A DNA stretch of 64,000 bases from Desulfuromonas sp. (GTDB lineage Bacteria; Desulfobacterota; Desulfuromonadia; Desulfuromonadales; Desulfuromonadaceae), in assembly GCA_002869685.1 (NCBI GenBank), contig PKUE01000161.1, positions 56,711 to 120,710 on the forward strand. The letters run 5' to 3'. Positions 27,926 to 37,711 of this stretch are shown here, piece after piece. The notes beneath the pieces were generated by a model. The model worked only from the letters and a program-made list of their open reading frames with translations. It had not been told where the DNA came from and made no database searches. The position numbers and the translations under genes are program-made. Position 1 is the stretch's first letter, and every line of letters starts with the position of its first letter.

Positions 27926-30664
27926 TCAGTTTTTTTTGTGTTGATTGAGAAACTGTTGCTCAAAGGTCTCGGCGTCCTGTGGCCGGCCAAACAGATACCC
28001 CTGAACCTGCTGGCAGTGATTTTCTGCCAGAAATGCGCTTTGACTGTCCGTTTCCACCCCTTCGGCAATGACCTTCATGCGCAGGTTTTTTGCCAGAGTG
28101 ATGATGGAAGCCGCAATGGCCATGTCATCGCTGTCGTGCGGAATGTCTTTAACAAAAGACCGGTCAATTTTGAGGTATTTGGCCGGGAAATTTTTCACAT
28201 AGCTCAACGACGAGTAGCCGGTGCCGAAATCATCAATGGCGATGGCAATCCCCAGATCCGTCAGTTCTTTCATGGTTTGAATGGCGACATTGGTATCTGT
28301 CATGACGGCATTTTCCGTAATTTCCAGGGTCAGCAGGCGGGGCGGGAATCCTGTTTTGTCCAGAATGCGTTTGACGCGACCAACCAGATCCTTGTCCTTG
28401 TTGAACTGAACCGACGACAGATTGACGGAAATTTTGATGTCACGATGTCCTTGCTGACGCCATTGATTGGCCTGAGTGCAGGCGGTTTTCAACACCCAGT
28501 TGTCAATCTGCTGGATCAGGCCGCACTCTTCGGCCACCGGTATAAATTCGTTGGGGGGCGTCAGGGATCCATCTTCATGCTGCCAGCGAATCAAGGCTTC
28601 CGCACCGACTACCTGGCGGGAGGTCAGATCGACCTGAGGCTGGAAATAGAGGACAAATTCGTTATGACACAGTGCGTTGTTGAGTCTTGATTCCAACTCA
28701 ATCCGCTTCATGATGGTTTCCTGCATTGCCGAGGTGAACAGCTGATAGCCGTTTTTACCCGTGTCCTTAACGCGGTACATGGCGATATCCGCGTTTTTAA
28801 TCAGGTCTTCCGGTGTGTCCGCATCGTCGGGATAAATGGTGACACCCATGCTGACATTGATGGAATATTCCCGACCTGACAAGGTGTGGGGCAATTCCAG
28901 ATGTTTAAGGATCCGCCGGCACAGAACGGTGATGTCGCGGGCCTCGTCGATTTCCGGCATTAGAATGATAAATTCATCACCGCCGATGCGGGCGGTGGTG
29001 TCTTCCTGGCGGGTACAGTCGACCAGCCGTTTGGAGATCTGTTGCAACAATTTATCGCCATAATGATGGCCGAGGGTGTCGTTGATGTTTTTGAAGTTAT
29101 CAATGTCAAGATAGATAACGGCCAGTCTCGTCCGGTGCTGATGGGCATGGGCGACCGCCACATTGAGCCGGTCACGAAACAGTTTGCGATTGGGCAGGCC
29201 GGTTAAGGCATCGTGGTAGGCCTGATGCTGCAGTTGCTCTTCACTGCGTTTGATCTCCGAGATGTCGTGAAAGATGGCGACATAGTACGTCGGCTCTCCG
29301 GACGAGTTGTTACAGCGCGAGATTGAGACGTTGAGCGGATAGACTTCGCCGTTTTTGCGCCGGTTCCAGACTTCTCCCTCCCATTGACCGGCATCGGTAA
29401 TTGCTTCCAACATGCCACGATAAAAATCGATATCATGATGGTTTGATTTGAAGATGCGCGGGTTTTCACCAATCAGCTCGTCCCGTGTGTAGCCTGACAT
29501 GGTTTCACAGGCGGGATTCACCTGCTCGATATTGCCTTCAAGGTCTGTAATAACAATCCCTTCGGCGGCGTTGTCGAAAACGCTGGAGGATAGCAGTACC
29601 TGCCGTTCCGATTCTTTGCGCTTATGGTCCAGGTCACGGATTGATTCACCGAGAATGTTGAATTCCGAAACCAGAGTGGCGTTAAACTGCGCGGGTTCCG
29701 GGCTGCGGAATGCCGCTTCGGTAAGATGGAGAATCGTATTCAAAGACCGTTTGGTCAGGTAGCGGAACGTGTAGATTACGCCGCCGGCTGAGATGAGCGT
29801 GGCCAGGAACACATAGATGATGCGCTGCATGATGGAATGGTTCAGCTGGGTTAACAACTCATCCGACATGGCTTGTCGCAGCATCAGGGCGGTTGGGACA
29901 CCGATAATCTTCAACGGGGTGTTGACGTAGAATGAACCGTCCTTCTGGTAGGGGATGCCAGCTGACATGGATACCGGCTTTAGCGGATGCTTCTGAGCGC
30001 TGGCCGGGGCATTGCTGAGCAGATAGCGTTGACTCCAGAGCAGGCTGAGATGTTGGGCGGTTGTTTTGTCCACCATCTCCTGCAGCAGCGGCAGGTTATC
30101 GTTGATTACCATGGCGGCGGTCAGTGTGCCGGCCACTTTGCCCGAACCGGCGGATGTGATCGGTTGGCGACGAATGAGATAGACCGCGTCGTCGTCTGCT
30201 GACTGAATAACTGCTCCGTCGCTCGATTGATTGCCACGTGTGGAGTAAAGAGCTTCCGCAGCAAAGAATGGTGAGCTGACGTCGAGGACCGTACCGTCAT
30301 TCAGTTGCAAAAACAGGATGTCCAGCGAACCACTGGAAGCACGATTGTAGAGCGCTTTCAGCCGCTCTTGCATAACCAGCGCAGTTGTCGGGGTTGTTTC
30401 ATCCCGGTAAAAATCGCTGATCAACGCCCCGGCATTCTTCAGGGTTGACTCAAGCGTGTCGAGATGTTTTTCCACAATGGCTTCGACAATGCGTTGATTG
30501 TGCAGCGCGCTTTTGCGGATTTCGAGCATGACGGTCTTGCGGTTGTCCAGATAGCTGTAAGCGGAGAGAAGGACAATAAACATCACCGCAAACAGAAAGG
30601 CGATAAAGACCAGATAAGTCGTCAGGCGGAGAGGCCGTGGGCGCAAAAGATGAAATAAATTCAT
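27926..30664 (-). CDS. Membrane-bound PAS-GGDEF-EAL protein with periplasmic sensor
   Basis: A 912-residue bifunctional c-di-GMP protein. Two membrane helices (about 17-37 and 282-300) flank a periplasmic sensor of about 240 residues, likely of Cache type. A PAS domain (about 355-475) follows. The GGDEF domain has GGDEF at 561-565, preceded by the inhibitory-site pattern RQED at 552-555 with correct five-residue spacing. The EAL domain has EALIRW (689), NLSSVQF, EITENA, DDFGTGYSS, KIDRSF and AEGVET. All key catalytic positions appear intact, so both cyclase and phosphodiesterase activity are possible. The start overlaps the stop of the upstream binding-protein gene (ATGA), so the two are translated together. 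Confidence 0.95.
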   Translation of the reverse strand: MNLFHLLRPRPLRLTTYLVFIAFLFAVMFIVLLSAYSYLDNRKTVMLEIRKSALHNQRIVEAIVEKHLDTLESTLKNAGALISDFYRDETTPTTALVMQERLKALYNRASSGSLDILFLQLNDGTVLDVSSPFFAAEALYSTRGNQSSDGAVIQSADDDAVYLIRRQPITSAGSGKVAGTLTAAMVINDNLPLLQEMVDKTTAQHLSLLWSQRYLLSNAPASAQKHPLKPVSMSAGIPYQKDGSFYVNTPLKIIGVPTALMLRQAMSDELLTQLNHSIMQRIIYVFLATLISAGGVIYTFRYLTKRSLNTILHLTEAAFRSPEPAQFNATLVSEFNILGESIRDLDHKRKESERQVLLSSSVFDNAAEGIVITDLEGNIEQVNPACETMSGYTRDELIGENPRIFKSNHHDIDFYRGMLEAITDAGQWEGEVWNRRKNGEVYPLNVSISRCNNSSGEPTYYVAIFHDISEIKRSEEQLQHQAYHDALTGLPNRKLFRDRLNVAVAHAHQHRTRLAVIYLDIDNFKNINDTLGHHYGDKLLQQISKRLVDCTRQEDTTARIGGDEFIILMPEIDEARDITVLCRRILKHLELPHTLSGREYSINVSMGVTIYPDDADTPEDLIKNADIAMYRVKDTGKNGYQLFTSAMQETIMKRIELESRLNNALCHNEFVLYFQPQVDLTSRQVVGAEALIRWQHEDGSLTPPNEFIPVAEECGLIQQIDNWVLKTACTQANQWRQQGHRDIKISVNLSSVQFNKDKDLVGRVKRILDKTGFPPRLLTLEITENAVMTDTNVAIQTMKELTDLGIAIAIDDFGTGYSSLSYVKNFPAKYLKIDRSFVKDIPHDSDDMAIAASIITLAKNLRMKVIAEGVETDSQSAFLAENHCQQVQGYLFGRPQDAETFEQQFLNQHKKN

Positions 30665-31695
30665 TGAATCCCCGAGTAGCGAAATGCCTGATGTTTAAAA
30701 GCGTCAACCTGGGATAATGCCGAGATTGGCAGCAGTTTGATCTCTCCGGAAAAGACTGCGGGGATGTTCTCGCGCCGCCCCTCACAGACACATTTGATGG
30801 CTTCGGCAATGGAAACACCGCTGTCATCGTTCATGCGCATGACCGTGACGGCCAGTTGTCCGGCGGCCATGGCTTGAAGCTCTGCTTCGCCACCGCCCCA
30901 GCCGTTCAGAGTGATTGTTGTTTGTGGTGCGACGGACTGAATGGTCGAGGCCGCAGTCAGAGCAATATCGGTGGTGGTGCAGAAGATGAAATCAATGTCC
31001 GCAGCGTTGTCAAGAATCTCATGGGTGGCCCGGGAAATTTTGTCTGGAGTGTTATCGGTATAGTATTCCATCACCGGAGCGGGGGCATGGCGGCGTGTTG
31101 CCACTTGGCGAAAGCCTTCACCACGTAGGCGACTGACCTCCCCTTCGGTGCCGTAGAGAACCGCGTAGCGGGCCTGATTGCCATGCTGATCAAAGAGGTA
31201 TTCTGCCAGCAGGCGGGAGCCTTCCATGTGGTCAAACCCCGTGTAGAGCAGAGGGGGATGGGTCAACCACGCGTTTCTTTCAGTGGTCTGGTTCTGAATA
31301 ATTACAGCCGGTTTGCCGCGGTAAAGGACGCGGCCGAGCAGCTTGATGATCTGGGAGGAGTCGATGTTAATCACCAGGACATCCGGGGTCTTTTTAAGCG
31401 CTTGCGCCAACTGCTGTTCCTGAAGTTGTTCTTGACCCGGCTGGCTGGAGTAGTGGTCAAGCTGATAGGGGATCTGTAGGGCATCAAGGCGGGCAGTCAT
31501 GCTGATGAGATTGCGCCGCCAGTAATCCGATGATTGTTGGTCGGGGGAGATGACGGCAATGTGCACCGGGGTGGTGATCGCAGTGGTTAGTGCCCTTGGT
31601 GCCGCGTGTACTGTTTGGGCAAAATGATTGTATTCGTTTGCATCTGCCCTGGCGAAGAAAGAAGCTATGAGCAGGCAGACCAGCAGATATTTCAT
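30661..31695 (-). CDS. LuxP/Peripla_BP_4-type periplasmic binding protein
   Basis: A 344-residue exported protein with a signal peptide (MKYLLVCLLIASFFARADA). The mature part has the sugar-binding type I fold: HIAVISPDQQSSDYWRRNLI, then LVINIDSSQIIKLL, then YTGFDHMEGSRLLAEYLF, then VLYGTEGEVSRLRGEGF, then ILDNAADIDFIFCTTTDIA. The early DYWRRN segment and overall pattern recall LuxP. No ABC permease or ATPase follows. Instead the gene overlaps the GGDEF-EAL gene by four bases, so this binding protein probably works as the ligand sensor for that enzyme. The ligand is unknown. Sugars, AI-2-like compounds or purines are all plausible for the fold. Confidence 0.88.
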   Translation of the reverse strand: MKYLLVCLLIASFFARADANEYNHFAQTVHAAPRALTTAITTPVHIAVISPDQQSSDYWRRNLISMTARLDALQIPYQLDHYSSQPGQEQLQEQQLAQALKKTPDVLVINIDSSQIIKLLGRVLYRGKPAVIIQNQTTERNAWLTHPPLLYTGFDHMEGSRLLAEYLFDQHGNQARYAVLYGTEGEVSRLRGEGFRQVATRRHAPAPVMEYYTDNTPDKISRATHEILDNAADIDFIFCTTTDIALTAASTIQSVAPQTTITLNGWGGGEAELQAMAAGQLAVTVMRMNDDSGVSIAEAIKCVCEGRRENIPAVFSGEIKLLPISALSQVDAFKHQAFRYSGIQ

Positions 31696-31769
31696 CTAAT
31701 CCCTCCGTCAAATTCGCCAAATTGTAGCGCGAACGGCAAAGAAATTAAAGACAAAAAGAGTAATAGATA

Positions 31770-31800
31770 AACAGGCCCGATCTAACGGATCGGGCCTGTT
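31770..31800 (-). terminator. Strong hairpin after the octaheme cytochrome gene
   Basis: A perfect 13-bp stem (31770-31782 with 31788-31800) with a five-base loop lies 24 bases after the cytochrome stop codon. On the minus strand the tail is T-rich but interrupted; on the plus strand it is followed by GTTTTT. It probably ends the cytochrome mRNA before the binding-protein gene. Confidence 0.8.
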
Positions 31801-31823
31801 GTTTTTAGCCTGGATATCAATCG

Positions 31824-33338
31824 CTACTTTTCAGGTTGGCTGGCGCGCAGGAATTTGAGGTAATCACCCATCTCCTGTAGATTGCGCGCCTGTGTCCAGC
31901 GGCCATCGGCAAAGACACCATAGTCAACGCCTCCCATGGCGGTCGCAAAGCGTACCGAGTTGCCGTAGAACAGCCACTGCTCAATCCATTTCATTTCAAG
32001 AGCTTCATCAAACGGATTAGCCCCCTGAGGTAGCCCCTGAGCCAGACCTTCCTGCCAGGCCGTGCTGAGGATCTGTGTTGCCTGCAACGTCATGTGGTTG
32101 GATGTTTCGATGGAACGGTCGAGTCGTGAGAAGTGACCTTTGACCCATTGTTGGGCATGACACCCGGAACAGACCTTCTCCATACGCTCCTGGCGCTGTG
32201 CCATTTCTTCGGCCGAGATCAGAGCCGATTGGACTAACTCACCGCTCAGCTCCGTTGGCAGTGTCAGACCCGCTTTGTTGACAATTGTCGTGGTGTTGGC
32301 ACTGACGGGATGCGGATGGGCATAAGGCAGTCCGAAAATGCGCCAGGGTATGCGGTCATTCATGCGATGGGAGCGCTTTGCCAGAATTTCACCCTCACTG
32401 TTGACCAATTCACTGGCGTGGCAGGTGGCGCAGGTGGGAGCGGTAAAATCTTCGCCGACGGTCCAGGGAACGGCGGTGTAGTCCCAGTATTTATCGACCG
32501 ATTTTTGAATGTTGCCGTGAACACTGACAGAGTAGACTTTGAATGCTGGAACGTCCGGACCTTTGTGGCATTCTGCGCAGGTGTAGGGTTTGCGAGCGAC
32601 TTCGATGGAAAACTGGTGACGCATATGACAGGAGGCGCAAGCTCCTTTGCTGCCATCCGGGTTGATGCGGCCAACACCGGCGTTGGGCCAGTTGCTCAAG
32701 AGCGGAAAATCCATGTCACCCATCTGTGTTTCGCGGGTTTCCATTCCCGTGACCTGAACGATCGTGCCATGGCACGCCAAGCACGAGTCGGCATTACTCA
32801 TGTCGTCGGCACCCTCATGGTGAAAGCCAGTACCGGTGAAGGTTGCGAGGCCGTTGGTGTTGTCCACCATGACCTTGTACACCGGGTTGTCCATGAGATT
32901 GCCATAGGCCTGAGACATCAGGTTGTGGGAAAAATCCTCCACTTCAACAGGGTGGCAGCTGGCACAGTCTGTGGGGGAAACCACCGTATGGATGACAAAA
33001 CCGTTGTGTTCATAACGATCCTGTTCATGTCCTTGAGGGTTCATCGTGTGACATTCGGCACAACCAACCACGACAGATTTTAATGGGGCATCGATCTGGT
33101 CTGTAGATATTCGGCGCTCTATGGCTGGTAATGCAAGCGCCTGCTGAGGTGTTGTCTGTGCATGACGGCTTTTTTGCCAGTCGGCGACAATCCCCGGAGT
33201 GACGATGGTGTGACAGTCGAGACATTCCTGAGTCGCTGCACTGATCGCATTCTGACTGGCATGCGCGAGGCCGCCGGCGACAAAAACAATGATCAGCGCC
33301 AACACGGTTGTGGCACTTTTTTTCATGTTTGGTGACAT
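31824..33338 (-). CDS. Octaheme c-type cytochrome, HAO-like
   Basis: A 504-residue exported protein with a signal peptide (residues 6-27, cleavage near HAS) and eight CXXCH heme motifs, with first cysteines at 39, 93, 125, 186, 234, 254, 303 and 390. Motif count, spacing and length match the octaheme hydroxylamine oxidoreductase family. The C-terminal segment GGVDYGVFADGRW after the last heme corresponds to the region that holds the crosslinked tyrosine in true HAO, but only an alignment can tell whether that tyrosine is conserved. In anaerobes, HAO-like proteins usually reduce nitrite or hydroxylamine. AGGAGGG sits at good distance from the ATG. The gene is divergent from a sensor kinase. 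ResB/CcsB (at 52.6-54.8 kb) would attach its hemes. Confidence 0.93.
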   Translation of the reverse strand: MSPNMKKSATTVLALIIVFVAGGLAHASQNAISAATQECLDCHTIVTPGIVADWQKSRHAQTTPQQALALPAIERRISTDQIDAPLKSVVVGCAECHTMNPQGHEQDRYEHNGFVIHTVVSPTDCASCHPVEVEDFSHNLMSQAYGNLMDNPVYKVMVDNTNGLATFTGTGFHHEGADDMSNADSCLACHGTIVQVTGMETRETQMGDMDFPLLSNWPNAGVGRINPDGSKGACASCHMRHQFSIEVARKPYTCAECHKGPDVPAFKVYSVSVHGNIQKSVDKYWDYTAVPWTVGEDFTAPTCATCHASELVNSEGEILAKRSHRMNDRIPWRIFGLPYAHPHPVSANTTTIVNKAGLTLPTELSGELVQSALISAEEMAQRQERMEKVCSGCHAQQWVKGHFSRLDRSIETSNHMTLQATQILSTAWQEGLAQGLPQGANPFDEALEMKWIEQWLFYGNSVRFATAMGGVDYGVFADGRWTQARNLQEMGDYLKFLRASQPEK

Positions 33339-33481
33339 GGTTCCCTCCTGGATGAAACTTGATTAAAATAAGCAAACCAAATGGCTTGCCAATGCGGGTG
33401 TTTTTTAATATAGCAGTCAGCAATGAACTGCGGAAAGTCATTTTTGCGATTTTATCCCTTTTGTTGGGACTGTTTTTCCAG

Positions 33482-33509
33482 TTGTTAAACGGTGTGTCAC
33501 TGCTATTAT
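33482..33509 (+). promoter_or_regulatory. Possible sigma-70 promoter of the sensor kinase gene
   Basis: TTGTTA (33482-33487) and TATTAT (33504-33509) are separated by 16 bases and end 47 bases before the kinase start. The fit is fair. No regulator site was recognised in the 218-base divergent region. Confidence 0.42.
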
Positions 33510-33556
33510 TAGAGCATCCCGAGTTTAAAACCTTTTGAGCGGAGTTCCGTCTGCCT

Positions 33557-35755
33557 ATGCTTGACTTTTTTCGCCGTCGAATTTCATTGAAGGTTGTTAT
33601 TCCCTTAATCGCAGTTTTGGTTATTCTAATGATTGCGTTCGGGGTGTATTTTGTCCGTGAACGTACCCGGGCCGTGGAATCTCTTCTCTTCACCAAAGCG
33701 CGCAATGTTGTGTTGGTGGGGGCCATGTCCATGGAAAAAATTCTCAATGATGCTTTGCATCATCGTGATTTGAGCCGCGAAGAACTGTTTGATACCAACT
33801 ATCAGAAAATTACCGACGGCCCGTTGGCCGGGACCGTGCCACCCAAATACCACACGCGTTCAGATCGGTTTATTGATAACGAGATCCAGGAACTGATTGA
33901 TCGTTTTGCCGATGGTGATCCGTCGGTGGTTTTTGCCATTCTGGTCGATCGCAATGGCTATGTCCCGACGCATAACTCCCGTTATTCGCAACCGCTTACC
34001 GGCGATCTTCATTTTGATCGCAATAATAATCGGACGAAACGGATCTTTGATGATCCAGTTGGACTAAATGCGGCGCGTTATAGGGGGAGTGCCGAAGAGC
34101 CGGTGTTGCGCCAGGTGTATCGACGTGATACCGGCGAAGTGATGTGGGATATCTCTGCGCCGGTGATCGTCGATGGTGAGCATTGGGGCGCGTTCCGAAT
34201 CGGTTTGCTGTTGGCGGAAACGGAGCACTCAATTGTTCATATGCGCCAGACGATTACCGGATCAATGTTTATTCTGCTGTTGGTTGCATCGATTACCATT
34301 GTTCTGGTGGTCCGGCGTATTTTGAGACCGCTGGTGAATATGACCCGCCGGGTTGAGTTGATTGCCGATGGTAAGATTGAAGAGGGGCTGACGGTCGATT
34401 CTATCGACGAGATCGGTACGCTGGTCAATGCCTTTAACCGGATGGCCGGACAGTTGCGTCAGACAACGGTATCACGGGATTACTACGACTGTATTGTCGA
34501 GTCCATGCGTGAGGCGTTGATGATTATTTCACGCGACGGGTTGATTCGCAGTGCCAATCAGTCGACCTGTAATCTGTTGGGGTACACCAGCAATGAGTTG
34601 ATTGATCAGCCGGTGGAGCAGATCCTGCCGGCAGAGTGGCGCGAAAAGCCCTTTGATATTGAGGATTACAGCAAACCGATGTTGTTGATCGACAAAAGGG
34701 ATCGGGGGTGTTTCATTCTGGTGGGACGCAACGAAAAAGAGATTTCAGTGTCTTTATCGAGTTCTCCCATGTTTGATGAAGGGGGCCAGGTTCAATCGCT
34801 GGTGTGGGTAGCTCAGGATATTTCACAGCGGCGGGAGATGGAGAAACGGCTGCAACAGGCATTTGAGGAGTCCTGGTCCATGGCGGAGAGTTTAGAAGAG
34901 CAGAACAATGAACTGTCCAAGAGCCAGCAGGAACTGGAAAAAGCGTATGCCGATTTGAAGGCTTCTCAACTGTTGATTCTACAGCAGGAAAAAATGGCCT
35001 CGGTAGGGGTGTTGGCCGCCGGAATGGCTCACGAGGTCAACAATCCGATTGGTTTTATTAACAGCAATCTTGGTTCGTTGGGCAAATATATGGATAAACT
35101 GCTGTCTTATATTGAGGCACAGGAAAAGGCTTTAAAAGACTTGCCCGATGATGAAGAAAAACAGAAAATTGTGCAGTTACGCAAGAAGTTGAAGCTCGAT
35201 TTCCTTATAGAGGATTGCCGCGAATTGATTGCTGAATCGCTTAGTGGCGCAGAGCGGGTGCGTAAAATTGTACAAAGCCTGAAAACCTTTTCGCGCACGG
35301 ATCAAGCGGAAGAGGCGATGGTTGATCTGAACGATTGTATTGAGAGCACCATCAACATTATCTGGAATGAGCTTAAATATAAAGTGGACTTACATCGCGA
35401 TTACGGCGAATTGCCTCTGACCCAATGTTATGCGCAAAAACTCAATCAGGTGTTTATGAACTTGTTGGTCAATGCTGCACATGCCATTGAGAAAAAAGGG
35501 GAAATCACCATTAAAACACGCCATGAAGGAGTGAAAATCCGTATCTGGATCACCGATACCGGTTGCGGAATCCCGGAGGAAAATCTCAAGAAAATCTTCG
35601 AACCGTTCTTTACCACCAAGGAAGTTGGCAAGGGGACCGGCCTGGGGATGAGTATCGCCTACGAGATCATCGAGCAACATGAGGGTAAAATTTACGTGAC
35701 CAGCGAAGTGGGCAAGGGAACAACATTCATGATCGAGTTGCCCGTCGTGGAGTAG
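33557..35755 (+). CDS. Sensor histidine kinase (Cache-HAMP-PAS-HisKA-HATPase)
   Basis: A 732-residue membrane kinase. Helix one (about 12-32) and helix two (about 235-252) flank a Cache-like periplasmic sensor containing [19 protein letters not shown] and [15 protein letters not shown], the typical Cache end. A HAMP domain (253-305), a PAS domain (about 310-425), a coiled coil (425-480) and the kinase core follow. The phospho-accepting His492 lies in [13 protein letters not shown]. The ATPase boxes are [16 protein letters not shown] and [10 protein letters not shown]. No response regulator gene is adjacent, so the partner is elsewhere. The divergent octaheme cytochrome is a possible regulatory target. 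A terminator follows 25 bases after the stop. Confidence 0.94.
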   Translation: MLDFFRRRISLKVVIPLIAVLVILMIAFGVYFVRERTRAVESLLFTKARNVVLVGAMSMEKILNDALHHRDLSREELFDTNYQKITDGPLAGTVPPKYHTRSDRFIDNEIQELIDRFADGDPSVVFAILVDRNGYVPTHNSRYSQPLTGDLHFDRNNNRTKRIFDDPVGLNAARYRGSAEEPVLRQVYRRDTGEVMWDISAPVIVDGEHWGAFRIGLLLAETEHSIVHMRQTITGSMFILLLVASITIVLVVRRILRPLVNMTRRVELIADGKIEEGLTVDSIDEIGTLVNAFNRMAGQLRQTTVSRDYYDCIVESMREALMIISRDGLIRSANQSTCNLLGYTSNELIDQPVEQILPAEWREKPFDIEDYSKPMLLIDKRDRGCFILVGRNEKEISVSLSSSPMFDEGGQVQSLVWVAQDISQRREMEKRLQQAFEESWSMAESLEEQNNELSKSQQELEKAYADLKASQLLILQQEKMASVGVLAAGMAHEVNNPIGFINSNLGSLGKYMDKLLSYIEAQEKALKDLPDDEEKQKIVQLRKKLKLDFLIEDCRELIAESLSGAERVRKIVQSLKTFSRTDQAEEAMVDLNDCIESTINIIWNELKYKVDLHRDYGELPLTQCYAQKLNQVFMNLLVNAAHAIEKKGEITIKTRHEGVKIRIWITDTGCGIPEENLKKIFEPFFTTKEVGKGTGLGMSIAYEIIEQHEGKIYVTSEVGKGTTFMIELPVVE

Positions 35756-35780
35756 AGGTCAGGTCCTCAGAGACGTAAAA

Positions 35781-35815
35781 AGCCGGATCGGGGAGGCATC
35801 CGATCCGGCTTTTTT
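35781..35815 (+). terminator. Rho-independent terminator after the sensor kinase gene
   Basis: A perfect 11-bp stem (AGCCGGATCGG at 35781-35791, CCGATCCGGCT at 35800-35810) with an eight-base loop is followed by a T run. Confidence 0.94.
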
Positions 35816-35937
35816 ATTGTTCTAGTAGGAAGAAAGGAGATCAAACCCTGCCTGCCACAACAGGTTTTGATGGTTATGACTCTAGCAATCACTGGCAATA
35901 AAAAACACCGTACATCGCGCATTTATCAGATTGATAT

Positions 35938-35981
35938 GTCACAGAGGCTAACTGTGCATTTGCACAGTTAGCCTCTGTGAC
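35938..35981. repeat. Perfect 21-bp inverted repeat with a 2-base centre
   Basis: GTCACAGAGGCTAACTGTGCA (35938-35958) is exactly complementary to 35961-35981, with only TT between. It starts ten bases after the protease stop codon, read on the minus strand. It has no T tail on either strand, so it is not a standard terminator, though a hairpin here could still protect the 3' end of the mRNA. It is a near-perfect palindrome able to form a cruciform. Confidence 0.85.
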
Positions 35982-35990
35982 GGGGTTACG

Positions 35991-37538
35991 TCAGTCGTTA
36001 GTGCGTGCCTGGACCACTTGGGCGGCTAGGGCTTTTTTCGCAGAATTCGTTGCAATTGGACCGACTCCGGTGACCACCTGGCGCTGTTCATCCTGTCTGA
36101 GTACGCCGGGAACATTGACTGACACCCGGCGCAAGCGACCGCTGTTGTCAAGAAACTGCAAGGTTGTCACAATGTTAGTTACGCTCAAGCCGCTGTTGTT
36201 TTGGACCAATATCACCACGTACCCGCCCCGGTCCAGTGCCAGCGACACCGGCAGATATTTGTGGGGATTCTCCACCATGTCGAGGCGGATATAAGCTTGG
36301 CGTGCTTGTTGGCCAACGGCCGAGTTGGATTGGGCTGCAGAGGCAAACAGCTGTTTTGCGCGAAGGGTGTCCCCCTGGTCTAGAGCGAATTGGCCCAATG
36401 CCTCTTGAGCCGGAGCGTTAGGCAGAAACGCATTGCTTTTCTCCAGGTCCACTTTTGCCTGACTGGTGTCGCCAAGCTGTTTCTTTGCCAGTCCGCGTTG
36501 CAGGTAGTAGTGGAAATACTGGCTGTCTCGGGCAATGGCCCGATCATAATTAATGACGGCGTCATCATAACGTTGTTGTTTAAAACGGATATCACCGCGC
36601 AGCGAGTGGAAGAGTGGCTCGCCGGGTTGTAATCGTAGGGCTTTGTCCGCTAGAGCCAGAGCCAGGTCAGTATCTCCCTGTTGCAGGGCATTACGTCCTT
36701 CGTCATAGGCCTGATACGCCTCGCGGTCTGCGAGTAAAGGGGCTAACGACTGGCGGTAGCGTTCCGTTCCCAACTCGCCACCTGCTGGGAGCGTGGCTGC
36801 GGTCTGGCGGTTGGCATCGACGCGCTCCTGAGAGGGGGGGTGACTGGCAAAAAGTCCCGTCAGCCAGTTACTTTCCCGCCCCTGCGACAAACGGACAAAC
36901 GTCTGTTGCAGTCCGATCGCCGCCGCTGGGTCATAACCGGCTCGCGACATATACTGCATGCCGTAATAGTCGGACTCCCGTTCCGCATCCCGGCCATACT
37001 TCTGATTTACCAGTTGAGCGGCAATTCCGGCACCGCTGGTGGCCAGTGCCGAGTATTCACTGTTCTGTGATGCCATGGTTGCTGCAAGTACCGCTCCCTG
37101 CAGGAGCATACCGCGTTCCATCCCCTTTGCACCATGTCTGGCCGCAGCGTGAACAATTTCATGACCGAGTACCGCCGCCAGTTCCGCTTCGTTGTTGAGT
37201 TCCATCAGCAGCCCCCTGTTGATGGCAATTTTTCCGCCGGGAAGCGCCCAGGCATTGGGAGTGGAGTCGTTGACAACCGTGAATTCATAGGGCAACTGGC
37301 GATCACTGACTGCCGCCAGTCGTTGGCCGACCTGACGAACATACTGATTGACCTGTGGATGTGCCGTATAGTCTCCCCCCTGCATTTGACGGCTCGGGCC
37401 GTAGTTCTCGGCACCGGTACTTATTTCGGTACTTTCACCGACAAAGGCAAATTCGTTTTTTCCGGTGACCGGATTGACGGCACAGCCGCTCAGGATCAGC
37501 AATAGAAGAAGAGAAACAGCGAAAGATAAGCGCATCAT
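35991..37538 (-). CDS. M48 family metalloprotease lipoprotein with TPR region
   Basis: A 515-residue predicted lipoprotein (lipobox LSGC, Cys19). The protease domain has the zinc motif HEIVH (His126, Glu127, His130) and the third ligand in the downstream ERESDYYG block. TPNAWALPGGKIAINRGLL is the family's typical preceding segment. The C-terminal half (about 275-420) is made of TPR-like repeats (EGRNALQQGDTDLALALADKAL, SLRGDIRFKQQRYDDAVINYDRAI), as in BepA/YfgC, which degrades and helps assemble outer-membrane proteins. The architecture therefore suggests outer-membrane quality control. AAGGAA precedes the ATG. The gene stands alone, with the palindrome at its 3' end. Confidence 0.93.
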   Translation of the reverse strand: MMRLSFAVSLLLLLILSGCAVNPVTGKNEFAFVGESTEISTGAENYGPSRQMQGGDYTAHPQVNQYVRQVGQRLAAVSDRQLPYEFTVVNDSTPNAWALPGGKIAINRGLLMELNNEAELAAVLGHEIVHAAARHGAKGMERGMLLQGAVLAATMASQNSEYSALATSGAGIAAQLVNQKYGRDAERESDYYGMQYMSRAGYDPAAAIGLQQTFVRLSQGRESNWLTGLFASHPPSQERVDANRQTAATLPAGGELGTERYRQSLAPLLADREAYQAYDEGRNALQQGDTDLALALADKALRLQPGEPLFHSLRGDIRFKQQRYDDAVINYDRAIARDSQYFHYYLQRGLAKKQLGDTSQAKVDLEKSNAFLPNAPAQEALGQFALDQGDTLRAKQLFASAAQSNSAVGQQARQAYIRLDMVENPHKYLPVSLALDRGGYVVILVQNNSGLSVTNIVTTLQFLDNSGRLRRVSVNVPGVLRQDEQRQVVTGVGPIATNSAKKALAAQVVQARTND

Positions 37539-37711
37539 ACTGTATTCCTTTATGTTTAATCTGAAATTATTATTAGGCGAAATGCCGAATCCATCTCGAC
37601 AAAATGATCTGCGATTGTTACAACAGAGTCATTCTGTAATGTCTTCTAATTTTTAAACAAACCCGGCAGTGAGTCAAGTGGCACCGTGGGAATAATCCTG
37701 GGAGGAAAACA

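Noticed and set aside
33362-33391. Possible sigma-54 promoter upstream of the octaheme cytochrome
   Set aside because: GG and GC elements are present, but the spacing between them does not fit the required ten bases.
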